This document shows, piece after piece, positions 1-8,867 of a stretch of 64,000 bases of DNA. This stretch comes from Nannocystis pusilla. Lineage in GTDB: Bacteria; Myxococcota_A; Polyangia; Nannocystales; Nannocystaceae. A model generated the notes under the pieces. That model was given only the letters and a program-made list of their open reading frames with translations. It was not told the DNA's origin and searched no databases. Position numbers and translations under genes: made by a program. Location: the NCBI RefSeq assembly GCF_026626665.1, contig NZ_JAPNKE010000002.1:6115168-6179167 (forward strand), in the 5' to 3' direction. Position 1 is the stretch's first letter. Each line of letters opens with the position of its first letter.

Positions 1-1269
1 CGATCGACCGGCGCCTCGTCGCCGCCCGCTCCGGTGGTCGGCGCCACGACGGTGCGCCCGGCCCCGGTGGTCGGCGCCACGATCGTGCGCCCCGGCGCCT
101 GCGGGTCGACCACCGTCGCGCTCACCGGCCGCAGCGTCGAGAGGTTGTTGTTGGGGCCGGTGATGCCTGTCCTCGGGGACATGCTCGGCGCGACCACGGT
201 GCGGTCCGTCTGCGGCAGCGTCGCCCGCTGCGGCACCTGCGACTGCTGCATCAGCAGGTTGGCGCCGCTGCGGCCGGGACGCTTGGTCGACATCAACGTC
301 GTGGTCGTGTCGTCCTCGTCGTCCTCTTCTTCGGTGACGGTGCCCGACGGCCGCGGCGTCTGGCCGCGGACCTCGATCATCGTGCCCGCGGCGGTCACCG
401 GCGCCCCGGGAGTCATCCCCGGGAAGCGGCGCACGTGGGCGATCGCGTCGGCCATCGCCTTGAGATCGGCGAAGCGCTCTTCGGGCTGCTTGCCGAGCGC
501 GCGGCGGATGAGGCCCTCGACGCCGACCGGCACGCCGGCGTCGGGCGCCACGTCGGCGAACTTCGGCGGCGGCTCGCCCATGATCTTGCGGGCGATCTCG
601 TAGTACGACTGGCCCTGGAACGGCAGCTGGCCGCTGACCAGCTCGAACAGCACGACTCCGAGCGCGAACACGTCGGTGCGCTCGTCGGTCGGCCGACCCT
701 CGAGCTGCTCGGGCGCGCGGTAGTCGACGGTGCCGAGCGCCGAGTCGACGCGCGTGCTGTCGTTCGAGACGATCTCCAGCTCGGCGGTCGCGTAGTCGAG
801 GATCCGGACCTCGCCGCGGTCCGTGACGAAGATGTTGCTCGGCTTGATGTCGCGGTGTGCCGTCCGCGTGCTCGAATAGACCGCGTGGAGGATCTCCGCC
901 GTCTGCCCGCACAGCTCGAGCGCACGCATCCACGGCATCCGGCCGAGGCGCGCGCAGCTTGCCGACGTCGTCGCCGGTCAGAGAGTCCATCACCACGATC
1001 GGCGGGTTGCGCGAGGCCAACCCGAGCCCGCGCGGCAGCACGAGCCCGGAGTGGCCGGCGCGACCGGCTGTCGCGACCAACTTGGCGTAGCGGTCGAGCG
1101 CGTCGTCGCCGGCGCGCCCGGGTTCCAGGATCTTGAGCGCGACGGCCCGTTGACCCTGGGTGTCCCAGGCGCGGAACACCTGCCCGACTCCCCCGCCTCC
1201 GAGGGACTCGCGCAGCTGGTAGCGACCGCCGACGACGGTGCCGACCCGATGTGACGAAGTGACTGTCAC
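1..1269 (-). CDS. Ser/Thr protein kinase, PpkA-like, partial and frame-broken
   Basis: Read on the minus strand this is a Hanks-type kinase: Gly-rich loop GGGGVGQVF, VALK lysine, catalytic loop HRDIKPSN (about 829-852), then DYA where DFG is usual, DYRAPEQ and a C-lobe ending near 420. The tail is Thr-rich, with an acidic stretch and two copies of RTIVAPTTGAG, and leaves the window at base 1. The proposed start is GTG at 1269, five bases after the tssC stop, which suggests translational coupling. The N-lobe and C-lobe lie in different frames, with the break in a GCGCGCGC run near 947-955; restoring one lost GC gives an uninterrupted domain. Position in a T6SS operon suggests the PpkA role of the threonine-phosphorylation pathway (inference). 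No transmembrane segment is seen in the part present. Confidence 0.8.
   Translation of the reverse strand, partial: MTVTSSHRVGTVVGGRYQLRESLGGGGVGQVFRAWDTQGQRAVALKILEPGRAGDDALDRYAKLVATAGRAGHSGLVLPRGLGLASRNPPIVVMDSLTGDDVGKLRAPRPDAVDACARAVRADGGDPPRGLFEHADGTPRHQAEQHLRHGPRRGPDPRLRDRRAGDRLERQHARRLGARHRRLPRARAARGSADRRAHRRVRARSRAVRAGQRPAAVPGPVVLRDRPQDHGRAAAEVRRRGARRRRAGRRRGPHPPRARQAARRALRRSQGDGRRDRPRAPLPGDDSRGAGDRRGHDDRGPRPDAAAVGHRHRRRGRRGRHDHDVDVDQASRPQRRQPADAAVAGAAAGDAAADGPHRGRAEHVPEDRHHRPQQQPLDAAAGERDGGRPAGAGAHDRGADHRGRAHRRGADHRSGRRRGAGRS
168..181. repeat. TGTCC-N4-GGACA palindrome inside kinase tail
   Basis: Perfect 5-bp arms around TCGG. It lies in coding sequence for the Thr-rich kinase tail and belongs to the palindrome family dispersed through the window. 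Confidence 0.7.
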
Positions 1270-1273
1270 CTGG

Positions 1274-2764
1274 CTAGGACTTGTCCAGCTTGCCGACGAG
1301 CGACAGGGTGAACTCGGCGCCCTCGAACTTGAGGTGCGGCTCGATGGCCAGGTTGCAGCGGAACCAGCCGACCTGCCCCTCGACCTCCTCGACGATCACC
1401 TTGGCCTTGCGCAGCGGCTTGCGCGAGCGCGTGGCGGCCGGCGGATCGGGCATGTCCGACACGTACTGGCGGATCCAGTTGTTGAGCTCGCGATCGAGGT
1501 CCGCGCGGCTCTTCCACGTGCCGATCTGCTCGCGCTGCAGGACCTTCATGTAGTGGGCGAGGCGCGTGATCACGAACATGTACGGGAGGCGCGTCCCGAG
1601 CATGTAGTTGGTCTGCGCGGCCAGCCCCTCGGCGGTCTTGGCGAACACTTTGGGCCGCTGGATCGAGTTGGCGGAGAAGAACGCCGCGTTGTCGGAGTCC
1701 TTGCGGAACACCAGGCCGATGAAGCCCTGCTCGGCGAGCTCGTACTCGCGGCGGTCGTCGAGCGAGGTCTCGGTCGGGATCTTGCTCTTCAGCTCGCCGC
1801 CCTGCTCGTACTGGTGGAGCGGCAGGTTGTAGACCGCGCCGCCGCCCTGGGGACCGATGATGTTCGGGCACCAGCGGTACTTGGCGAAGCTGTCGGCGAT
1901 CTTGGCGGCCATCGCCAGCGACGCCGGGCCCCACAGGTACGCGTCGTGCTGGTCGATCACGTCCTCGGTGAAGTCGAACTGCTTGACCGACAGCTCGCTC
2001 TCGCGCTTGCCGTACGGCGCGCGCAGCATGAAGCGCGGCGCGCACATGCCGAGGTAGCGGGCGTCCTCGGTCTCGCGCAGGCTGTTCCACTTGGCGTACT
2101 GCGGGCCCTCGAACAGCGCCTGCAGGTCCTTGAGCTTGGGCAGGTCGGTGAACGACTGCACGCCGAACATCTTCGGCGAGGCGTTGCCGAGGAACGGCGC
2201 GTGCGCCATGGCGCCGACGGCCGCGAACTGCTTGAGCAGCTGGATGTCTTCGGTGCCCGTGCCGAAGTCGTACGTCGAGCAGATCACCCCGTAGGGCTTG
2301 CCGCCGAACACGCCGAAGTTGTTGCGGTAGATCGTGTTGTAGAGGCCCGACTTGGTGATGTCGGGGGCGTCCTCGAAGTCGACCCGGAGGTCTTCCTTGG
2401 TCGCGTTGACGATCTCGAGGCGGACGTTCTCGCGGAAGTCGATCTGGTCGACCAGGTACTTGAGGCCGCGCCAGGACGACTCGAGCTGGCGGACCTGCGG
2501 GTGGTGGAGGATCTGGTTGACCTGCGCGGTGAGGCGGCGGTCGATGTCGGCGATCATCTCGTCGATGAGCCCCTTGTCGATCTTCGGCGCGACCTCGGTC
2601 GAGCGCAGGAGATCGTCCATCAGCTTGCGGGTGCCGCGGCGGACCAGCTCGTAGGCCTCGCCGTCGGTCGGGCCGAGCTTGGTCTCGGAGAGCAGCGAGT
2701 CGAGTAGCGAGTCCTGAACCTCGGTCTGCCGCTGCGACGCTGTCTGGGAATTCGTGTCCGTCAT
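1274..2764 (-). CDS. tssC: T6SS contractile sheath large subunit TssC (VipB)
   Basis: A 496-residue protein of the EvpB/VipB family. With TssB it forms the cytoplasmic contractile sheath around the Hcp tube. Family landmarks are LESSWRGLKYLV near residue 95, FGVFGGKPYGVI near 155, the FRKDSDNAAFFSANS region near 355 and a C-terminal gp18-like part ending in FTLSLVGKLDKS. Length is normal for TssC (about 490-500). It starts 35 bases after tssB and ends 5 bases before the proposed kinase start, so tssB-tssC-kinase look like one leftward operon. It is intact and clearly different from the shorter TssC paralogue at 47511-48953. Confidence 0.97.
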   Translation of the reverse strand: MTDTNSQTASQRQTEVQDSLLDSLLSETKLGPTDGEAYELVRRGTRKLMDDLLRSTEVAPKIDKGLIDEMIADIDRRLTAQVNQILHHPQVRQLESSWRGLKYLVDQIDFRENVRLEIVNATKEDLRVDFEDAPDITKSGLYNTIYRNNFGVFGGKPYGVICSTYDFGTGTEDIQLLKQFAAVGAMAHAPFLGNASPKMFGVQSFTDLPKLKDLQALFEGPQYAKWNSLRETEDARYLGMCAPRFMLRAPYGKRESELSVKQFDFTEDVIDQHDAYLWGPASLAMAAKIADSFAKYRWCPNIIGPQGGGAVYNLPLHQYEQGGELKSKIPTETSLDDRREYELAEQGFIGLVFRKDSDNAAFFSANSIQRPKVFAKTAEGLAAQTNYMLGTRLPYMFVITRLAHYMKVLQREQIGTWKSRADLDRELNNWIRQYVSDMPDPPAATRSRKPLRKAKVIVEEVEGQVGWFRCNLAIEPHLKFEGAEFTLSLVGKLDKS

Positions 2765-2799
2765 GTCCTAAAACTCCTTCTGATTCCGGCGCGGGCGCC

Positions 2800-3309
2800 T
2801 CACGACCCCGGCTTGTCCTCGATCCCCAGCTCCTTGATCAGCCGCGCGCGCTTGTCCGGGTCGCGCAGCGCCTCGACCAGCTTCTTCTTGAACTCCGGCA
2901 CGTTGCCGCCGACCAGCGGGCCCTTGAGGGCCGTGAGCGCGTTGCGCAGCTCCATCAGCTCCTTCAGCTCCGGCACCTGCTCGACGATCCCCTCGGGGCG
3001 GAAGTCCTTCAGCGTGTCGAACTTGAGGTTCAGCGAGAGGTCGCCCTGGTCGCCGTCGGTCAGCTTGTTGCTCACGCTGATCTCGGTCTGGAGCTTCTGC
3101 GCCGACATCACCTTGTCGAAGTTGTCCTTGTCGACGTTGATGGGCACGCGCTCCTCGACCGGCCTGTCGTCCTGCCGCCCGGTGAAGTCGCCCAGCATGA
3201 GGATCTTGAGCGGGAGCTCGACGTCCTCCGCTGCCCCGTCCGTGGCCGGCTTGTACGTGATGTTCACGCGCTCCTTCGGCGCGACCGATCCCTCTTTACC
3301 CTTGCTCAT
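2800..3309 (-). CDS. tssB: T6SS contractile sheath small subunit TssB (VipA)
   Basis: A 169-residue TssB/VipA protein, the partner that intertwines with TssC in the sheath. The N-terminus has RVNITYKPATDG followed by the family motif LPLKILMLGDFTGR, then PINVDKDNFDKVM and LNLKFDTLKDFRPEG. The ATG at 3309 fits the family length and has a GGATGG-like ribosome site; the frame stays open upstream but that part is not TssB-like. It is the first gene of the leftward tssB-tssC-kinase unit and is divergent from hcp. Confidence 0.97.
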   Translation of the reverse strand: MSKGKEGSVAPKERVNITYKPATDGAAEDVELPLKILMLGDFTGRQDDRPVEERVPINVDKDNFDKVMSAQKLQTEISVSNKLTDGDQGDLSLNLKFDTLKDFRPEGIVEQVPELKELMELRNALTALKGPLVGGNVPEFKKKLVEALRDPDKRARLIKELGIEDKPGS

Positions 3310-3669
3310 GAAGGCACCATCCTCGCGGACACTACTGTTTCCTTCGCCCCGTCTGTCCCCGCGGTGCGCCAGACAGCGGCACCTCTGCGGCATGGACCAT
3401 AGAACGGCCGGCCGTCCGACGTCCAGAGCGTGCGACGAGCGCCGCGATCGCGCGCGCGAAATCACCGCACACTGACGCCGACGTAACGCAGATAAGGGCG
3501 CAGATAAGGGGCCTCCGGACGTCGACTCGAGCTCGCGCGAAAGTGACACCGGCGCGATTTCGAACCTGCGCGATTCTGCGAGCCAAAGTCGCGTTGAAGG
3601 CCGCGCAGGCGCGAAAATACCGGGGTTGTCGCCGTAGCCGGCCCCGGGGCCTTTGATATGGTGTCCCGC
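3310..3669. promoter_or_regulatory. Divergent control region between tssB and hcp
   Basis: These 360 bases hold no supported gene and must contain the promoters for the leftward tssB operon and rightward hcp. I see a perfect 12-bp tandem duplication at 3487-3510. I could not assign a convincing sigma-70 or sigma-54 promoter by eye. Confidence 0.55.
3487..3510 (+). repeat. 12-bp tandem duplication upstream of hcp
   Basis: CGCAGATAAGGG occurs twice back to back, about 160 bases before the hcp start. Phased 12-bp direct repeats can be activator sites, but no factor is known for this one. Confidence 0.6.
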
Positions 3670-4167
3670 ATGGCTGAGACCGTCCATCTGTACCTGAAAG
3701 CGAATGGCCAAGACATCCAGGGCGAGAGCTCGCAGACCTCGCTCGGTCGCGAGAACTCCATCGAGTGCGTCGAATTCCAAGACAGCGTCCGCACCGCGCG
3801 TGAGCACGGCAGCCGCGCCGCCGTCGGTCGCCGCGTGCACGCCCCGATCCGGATCGTGAAGCGCATCGACAAGAGCTCGCCGCTGATCGCCAAGGCCCTG
3901 TGCCGCAACGAGAGAATCGACGCCGAGTTCAAGTTCTTCCGCCCCAATCCGAACGGCGACGGCACGACCGAGCAGTTCTTCACCGTCAAGCTGGAGAACG
4001 GCCGCGTCGACTCGATCGAGCGCCTCTCGCCCAACGCCCTCGACCCGGCCGAGGCCAAGGCCCCGCCGCTCGAGACGGTGAGCATCGTCTACCACACCAT
4101 CACATGGATCTTCGTCCCCACGGGCGCCGAGTTCGTCGACTCGTGGTCGAACAGCGACGGCGCGTAA
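3670..4167 (+). CDS. hcp: T6SS tube protein Hcp (TssD)
   Basis: A 165-residue Hcp1-family protein whose hexamers stack into the secreted inner tube and chaperone effectors. Matching features are the start MAETVHLYLKANGQDIQGES, the central PIRIVKRIDKSSPLIAKAL segment, FFRPNPNGDGTTEQFFTVKL and a C-terminal ETVSIVYHTITWIF strand. An ATG exists 12 bases earlier, but 3670 is preferred because Hcp proteins begin MA(E/Q)T and little precedes that motif. It is followed by a weak hairpin and then tssH, the usual arrangement for producing far more Hcp than ClpV. Confidence 0.96.
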   Translation: MAETVHLYLKANGQDIQGESSQTSLGRENSIECVEFQDSVRTAREHGSRAAVGRRVHAPIRIVKRIDKSSPLIAKALCRNERIDAEFKFFRPNPNGDGTTEQFFTVKLENGRVDSIERLSPNALDPAEAKAPPLETVSIVYHTITWIFVPTGAEFVDSWSNSDGA

Positions 4168-4190
4168 TCCACGTTCGTTGCACATAAAAC

Positions 4191-4224
4191 GGCCTGGCGC
4201 GTGAGTTCGTCTCCGCGCCTGGCC
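4191..4224 (+). terminator. Imperfect hairpin between hcp and tssH
   Basis: Eleven-base arms (GGCCTGGCGCG and CGCGCCTGGCC, one mismatch) enclose 12 bases, 23 bases after the hcp stop. Only a weak T-rich stretch follows, so partial termination (attenuation) before tssH is a better guess than full termination. Confidence 0.45.
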
Positions 4225-4285
4225 GGCCTGGCTTTCTACTATAGCGCTCCCCCTCCATCCCCACCTTTCCCCGCGAGAGCCCCGC

Positions 4286-6923
4286 ATGCGCGTCGACCCG
4301 AAAGCGATCGTTCGAAGGCTCAACCCGACCTGCACCTCGATGCTCGAGGCCGCGGTGTCCCACGCCGCCAGCTCCCGCTACTACGAGATCGTCCCGGAGC
4401 ACCTGCTCGCCGCCATTTTGAACGGCGAAGACACCGACGCGGCGAAGATCCTCTCGCACTTCAATCAGGACGCGACGCGGCTGCGCGCGCGTGCAACGTG
4501 TCCTCGAGACCATGCGCACCGGCAACGCCGGCCGCCCCGTGTTCGCCGAGACGCTCTTCCAGTGGCTCGAGGACGCGTGGGTCGTCGCCTCGCTGCAGTA
4601 CGGCGCCACCGAGATCCGCACCGGCCACCTGATCCAGCAGTGGTGCGCCCGCGGCCACCGCTACAGCGCCGAGACGCTGGCCGAGCTGGCCGCGGTCGAC
4701 CTCGAGACGCTGCGCAAGGACCTCGAGGGCATCACCGCCGGCTCGAAGGAGGCCGTGCGCGCCGCCTCTGCGCCCGCGGGCGGCACCGGCGGCGGCGGAG
4801 CAGCCGCTGCGACCCCGGTGGCCGCCGGCGAGCAGGCGCTGCGCCGCTTCACCTCGTCGTACACGCAGAAGGCCCGCGAGGGCAAGATCGACCCGGTCTT
4901 CGGTCGCCACCAGGAGATCCGCCAGCTGGTGGAGATCTTGATCCGCCGGCGCAAGAACAACCCGATCATCGTCGGCGAGCCCGGCGTCGGCAAGACCGCG
5001 CTCGTCGAGGGCCTCGCCCGCGCGATCGTCGAGGGCGACGTCCCGACCGCGCTGCAGGACGTCGAGCTGCTCGAGCTCGACATGGGCCTCATGCAGGCCG
5101 GCGCCGGCGTGCGCGGCGAGTTCGAGAAGCGCCTCAAGGCCGTCATCGAGGAGGTCAAGTCCTCGCCCAAGCCGATCGTCCTGTTCATCGACGAGGCCCA
5201 CACCATCGTCGGCAACAAGGACAACGACGCCACCAACATCCTCAAGCCCGCGCTCGCCCGCGGCGAGCTGCGCACGATCGCCGCCACCACCTGGTCCGAG
5301 TACAAGAAGTACTTCGAAAAGGACGCAGCGTTCGCCCGCCGCTTCCAGCTGGTCAAGGTCGACGAGCCGTCCGAAGAGCAGGCCCTCGTCATGCTCCGCG
5401 GCCTGCGTGACACCTACGAGCGCACCCACACCGTGACGATCCGCGACGAGGCGCTGATCGCCGCCGCCAAGCTCAGCCACCGCTACATCTCCGGCCGCCA
5501 GCTGCCCGACAAGGCGGTCGACCTGCTCGACACCGCGTCGACGCGGGTGAAGATCGAGCAAGCCTCGCAGCCCGAGTCGATCCTGCGCCAGGATCAGGAG
5601 ATCGCCGCGCTGAAGCGGGAGATCGGCGCGCTCGAGCGAGAGGACCGCGAGGGCAACCTCGTCGACCTGGCCCGCCTCGCCGAGCTGCGCGATAAGCTGC
5701 GCGCCGGCGAGGACGAGCGGGCCGCGCTCGACCGGCGCTGGAAAGAGGAGAAGGAGGCCCTCGTCGCCGTCGAGAAGGCCCGCGAGGCCCTGCGCGCCGC
5801 CGGCGACGCCGCCACCGACGAGCTCCGCGAGGCCAAGCGCGCCGCCGATGCCGTCCTCATCGCCGCCGGCGGCGAGGAGCGCCTCATCCACGCCGAGGTC
5901 GACAGCGACGCGATCGCCCGCGTCGTCTCCAACTGGACCGGCATCCCCGTCGGCAACATGAAGCGCGACGCGATGGAGAGCCTGCTGCGCCTCGAGGACA
6001 CCCTCACCGAGCGCGTCAAGGGCCAGCCCAACGCGGTCAAGGTGGTGTCGGAGACGCTGCGGATCGCCCACGCCGGCATCCGCAACCCGAGCACCCCGAT
6101 CGGCGTGCTGCTGTTCGTCGGCACCAGCGGCGTCGGCAAGACCGAGACCGCCACCGCCCTCGCCGACCTGCTCTACGGCGGCGAGCGCTTCATGACGACG
6201 ATCAACATGTCGGAGTTCCAGGAGAAGCACACGGTGTCGCGCCTGATCGGCTCGCCGCCGGGCTACGTCGGCTACGGCGAGGGCGGCGTGCTGACCGAGG
6301 CGGTCCGTCAGCGGCCCTACTCGGTGGTCCTCCTCGACGAGTGCGAGAAGGCCGACCTCGACGTCATGAACCTGTTCTACCAGGTGTTCGACAAGGGCAT
6401 GCTGTCGGACGGCGAGGGCCGCCTCATCGACTTCAAGAACACGATCGTGATCCTCACCAGCAACCTGGCCTCGGACGCGATCATGAAGCTGACCGACAAC
6501 GGCCTGACCGCGCGCTCGCCCGAGGAGTTGGTCGAGGCGATCCGGCCGACCCTGTCGAAGCACTTCAAGCCGGCGCTGCTGGCCCGCATGTCGATCGTGC
6601 CGTTCCAGCCGCTGCCGCCGCCGGTGCTGCGCGAGATCACCGAGCTCAAGCTCAAGGGCCTGCGCAAGCGCCTGTGGGACAGCCACAAGATCGAGGCCGT
6701 GGTGCTGCCCGAGGTCTACGACGCCATGGCCGCCCGCTGCAACGAGGCCGAGACCGGCGCCCGCAACGTCGATCACATCCTCCGCGGCTCGCTCATGCCT
6801 GTGCTCAGCCGCAAGCTGCTCGAGACCTTCGCCGCCGGCCAGCAGCCGAGCAAGGTCCAGATCGGCCTCGGCAAGGAGGAAGGCGAGGCCTGGGACATCA
6901 CCTTCGATCCGCTGCCCGCGTGA
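4286..6923 (+). CDS. tssH: T6SS AAA+ ATPase TssH (ClpV), apparent frame break near N-terminus
   Basis: ClpV disassembles contracted TssBC sheath for reuse. The N-domain starts at ATG 4286 (MRVDPKAIVRRLNPTCTSML). The frame is lost in a GCGCGCGCG run at 4483-4491 and the rest of the protein continues from 4491 to 6923; adding one GC restores a chain of about 879 residues, normal for ClpV. The first AAA+ module has GEPGVGKT and VLFIDEAH; a charged coiled-coil middle region follows (about 5580-5890); the second module has GTSGVGKTETATAL and VVLLDECEKAD. A translation starting at GTG 4491 would lack part of the N-domain that recognises TssC. A sequencing deletion is the simplest explanation, since both ATPase modules are intact. 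Confidence 0.95.
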
Positions 6924-6966
6924 CGACGTTCGCCCGCGCATGTCCGCGGGCGACGAGGTAGCTCCA

Positions 6967-6993
6967 CCCCCGAGGATGCTCCATCCTCGGGGG
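6967..6993 (+). promoter_or_regulatory. Perfect 12-bp hairpin abutting the start codon at 6994
   Basis: CCCCCGAGGATG and CATCCTCGGGGG enclose a 3-base loop, and the ATG of the next gene follows at once. The GAGG ribosome-site-like bases are inside the left arm. It could terminate tssH transcription (no T-tract is present) or occlude translation of the S74 lipoprotein. Confidence 0.6.
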
Positions 6994-7746
6994 ATGTCGT
7001 TCAAACAACGTGTCCCGATCTGTGTCGTCCTCCTGGTCGCTTGCTGCGCTCCGGGCGACAAGAACACCTCCGCATCGACGAGCTCGACGACCGGCATGAC
7101 CGGCGGCAGCGACACCGGCACGCAGGGCGCGAGCATCTCGACCACCGCCGCCGCGACATCCTCCGCGGCCACCACCGACTCGACCAGCGCCACCGCGACG
7201 GCGACCACGGCCACCACCGACTCGACCAGCGCGACCGCGACGTCGACCGCGACGACAGGCCCGACCAGCGGTGACGCGAGCAGCACCGGCGGCGCGTGCT
7301 CGAAGCAGACCGAGCCGTGCAACGCCGGCCAGCAATGTTGCGACGGCCTCACCTGTTGCGCCGGCGTGCCGGTCCCGCGCGGGGAGGAGTTCTGCAGCGA
7401 CAACTGCCCGATAAGCGACCGCAACGCCAAGACCGACCTGCGCCCCGTCGATGCCGGCGAGGTCCTGCGCCGCGTGGTCGCGCTCGACATCACCACCTGG
7501 CGCTACAAGCACGACGGCGACGAGGTCCGCCACCTCGGCCCGATGGCGCAGGACTTCAAGGCAGCGTTCGGGCTGTGGAACACCGATCGCATGATCTTCC
7601 CGCTCGACGCCGCAGGCGTGTCGCTGGCCGCGATCCAGGGCCTGCACCGCCGCCTCGTCGCCGCCGAGGCCGAGAACGACGAGCTGCGGGCGCGGCTCGA
7701 TCGCCTGGAGCGCCGCCTCGCCGCCCTCTCGCCCGCGCAGCCATGA
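6994..7746 (+). CDS. Lipoprotein with C-terminal S74 intramolecular chaperone ('tail fibre') domain
   Basis: A 250-residue protein. The start MSFKQR at 6994 puts a short hydrophobic signal before the lipobox LVACC. Residues about 25-105 are a Thr/Ser/Ala-rich linker, then a Cys-rich knot with two CC pairs (about 105-135). The C-terminal part starts SDRNAKTD (Ser141, Lys146) and continues LDITTWRYKHDG, HLGPMAQDF and a final coiled coil. This matches the peptidase S74 / endosialidase chaperone domain, which trimerises phage tail spikes and cleaves itself with the Ser/Lys pair. An earlier in-frame ATG at 6940 would place 18 residues before the signal and is rejected. It sits 70 bases after tssH behind a strong hairpin. 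A role as a trimeric surface fibre or T6SS-linked protein is inference. Confidence 0.8.
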   Translation: MSFKQRVPICVVLLVACCAPGDKNTSASTSSTTGMTGGSDTGTQGASISTTAAATSSAATTDSTSATATATTATTDSTSATATSTATTGPTSGDASSTGGACSKQTEPCNAGQQCCDGLTCCAGVPVPRGEEFCSDNCPISDRNAKTDLRPVDAGEVLRRVVALDITTWRYKHDGDEVRHLGPMAQDFKAAFGLWNTDRMIFPLDAAGVSLAAIQGLHRRLVAAEAENDELRARLDRLERRLAALSPAQP

Positions 7747-7855
7747 GGTCCGCAGGGGACGTGTTCGAGCTCACGGCGATGGATCCTTCGGACATGTCCT
7801 CAAAGATCGGCGGCGTGGAATCTTCGCGGAACCTCGCACGTAGGGCCCCGTCAGC

Positions 7856-8629
7856 ATGGAACCGAGCAAGCACTCCGTCTCCCTCGATCTGCGACCCTTC
7901 GGCCTCCTCGGCGTCGGCGTCGCGCTTGTCCTCGCCACGTACATCGCCAGCAGCACCTGGGAACGAGTCCGCGTGCGCCCGCAGATCCGCACGATCCAGG
8001 TCACCGGCTCGGCCAAGAAGCGCATCGTCTCGGACTTCATCGAGTGGACCGCGACCGTCGAGGCCAGCGCCACGAGCCGCACCGAGGCCTACCGCGCGCT
8101 GCACGACAACGCCAAGCGCGCCGAGGAGTTCCTGATCAAGGGCGGCGTGCCGAAGGACCAGATCTGGCTGTCCTCGGCGAGCGTCGATCCGTCGTACGAG
8201 ACCGAGTACCACGGCACCGGCGAGAACCGCGTCGAGAAGCAGGTGCTGAAGGGCTACGACGGGCTGCAGGAGATCAAGGTCCGCTCCAACGACGTCGCCC
8301 TGGTGGAGAAGATGTCGCGCGAGATCACCGAGCTGCTCGAGCAGGGCGTGACGGTCAGCTCCGACGCGCCGGAGTACTTCTACACGAAGCTCGGCGACGT
8401 CAAGATCGAGCAGCTCGCCGAAGCCTCGCGCGACGCCCGAACCCGCGCCGAGAACATCGTCGCGTCGGCCGGCGGCGCCGAGATCGGCGCTCTCCGCACG
8501 GCCGACATGGGTGTCATCAACGTCAACCCGGCAAACTCCACGCAGGGCGCGTGGGATGGCAACAACGACACGTCGTCGCTCGAGAAGGACATCATCACGA
8601 TCGTCCACGCTACGTTCGAGCTGAAGTAG
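7856..8629 (+). CDS. SIMPL domain (DUF541) membrane-anchored protein
   Basis: A 257-residue protein with one N-terminal hydrophobic segment (LLGVGVALVLATYIASS, about residues 17-33) and then a SIMPL domain: IQVTGSAKKRIVSDFIEWTATV, a lipidated-like or periplasmic exposed region, TRTEAYRALHDNAKRAEEFL and ARTRAENIVASAGG. SIMPL proteins are periplasmic with poorly defined roles (oxidative stress, signalling complexes). It stands alone, 109 bases after the S74 gene, a gap containing a GGACATGTCC core related to the window's palindrome family. Family assignment is good; function is unknown. Confidence 0.85.
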   Translation: MEPSKHSVSLDLRPFGLLGVGVALVLATYIASSTWERVRVRPQIRTIQVTGSAKKRIVSDFIEWTATVEASATSRTEAYRALHDNAKRAEEFLIKGGVPKDQIWLSSASVDPSYETEYHGTGENRVEKQVLKGYDGLQEIKVRSNDVALVEKMSREITELLEQGVTVSSDAPEYFYTKLGDVKIEQLAEASRDARTRAENIVASAGGAEIGALRTADMGVINVNPANSTQGAWDGNNDTSSLEKDIITIVHATFELK

Positions 8630-8867
8630 GGCTGCGCGGGGTTGAGGGTTTTGGGCAAGCGGTCCGCCAGAGGCGAGACCGCTTGCGGCCCTGTCGCACG
8701 TGGGCGTGACGTCGCAGCCGGCGGAGCCACCTGTCGACCACGGCGGCGCCGATGTTTGATCCTGCTGCCGCCCGCCGGGCGGGTCGGCTGCGAAGGTCGA
8801 GCTCGCTGCAGCCCGCCGACATTCGGCAGGTGCGGAGCCAGCCGGCATCGCGTAAGAAGGGGCCGCC

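Noticed and set aside
1238..2707. A 489-codon plus-strand frame opposite tssC
   Set aside because: Composition typical of a shadow frame; tssC on the minus strand has complete TssC motifs.
4483..4491. Programmed ribosomal frameshifting in tssH
   Set aside because: No slippery heptamer with downstream structure is visible, ClpV is not known to use frameshifting, and other genes here break in the same kind of GC repeat.
6340..6960. A separate Arg/Gly-rich protein frame overlapping the end of tssH
   Set aside because: It is another frame of tssH; basic, low-complexity composition.
4461..7496. A 1011-codon open frame antisense to tssH
   Set aside because: Runs through tssH and the S74 gene on the opposite strand; both plus-strand products carry clear family motifs.
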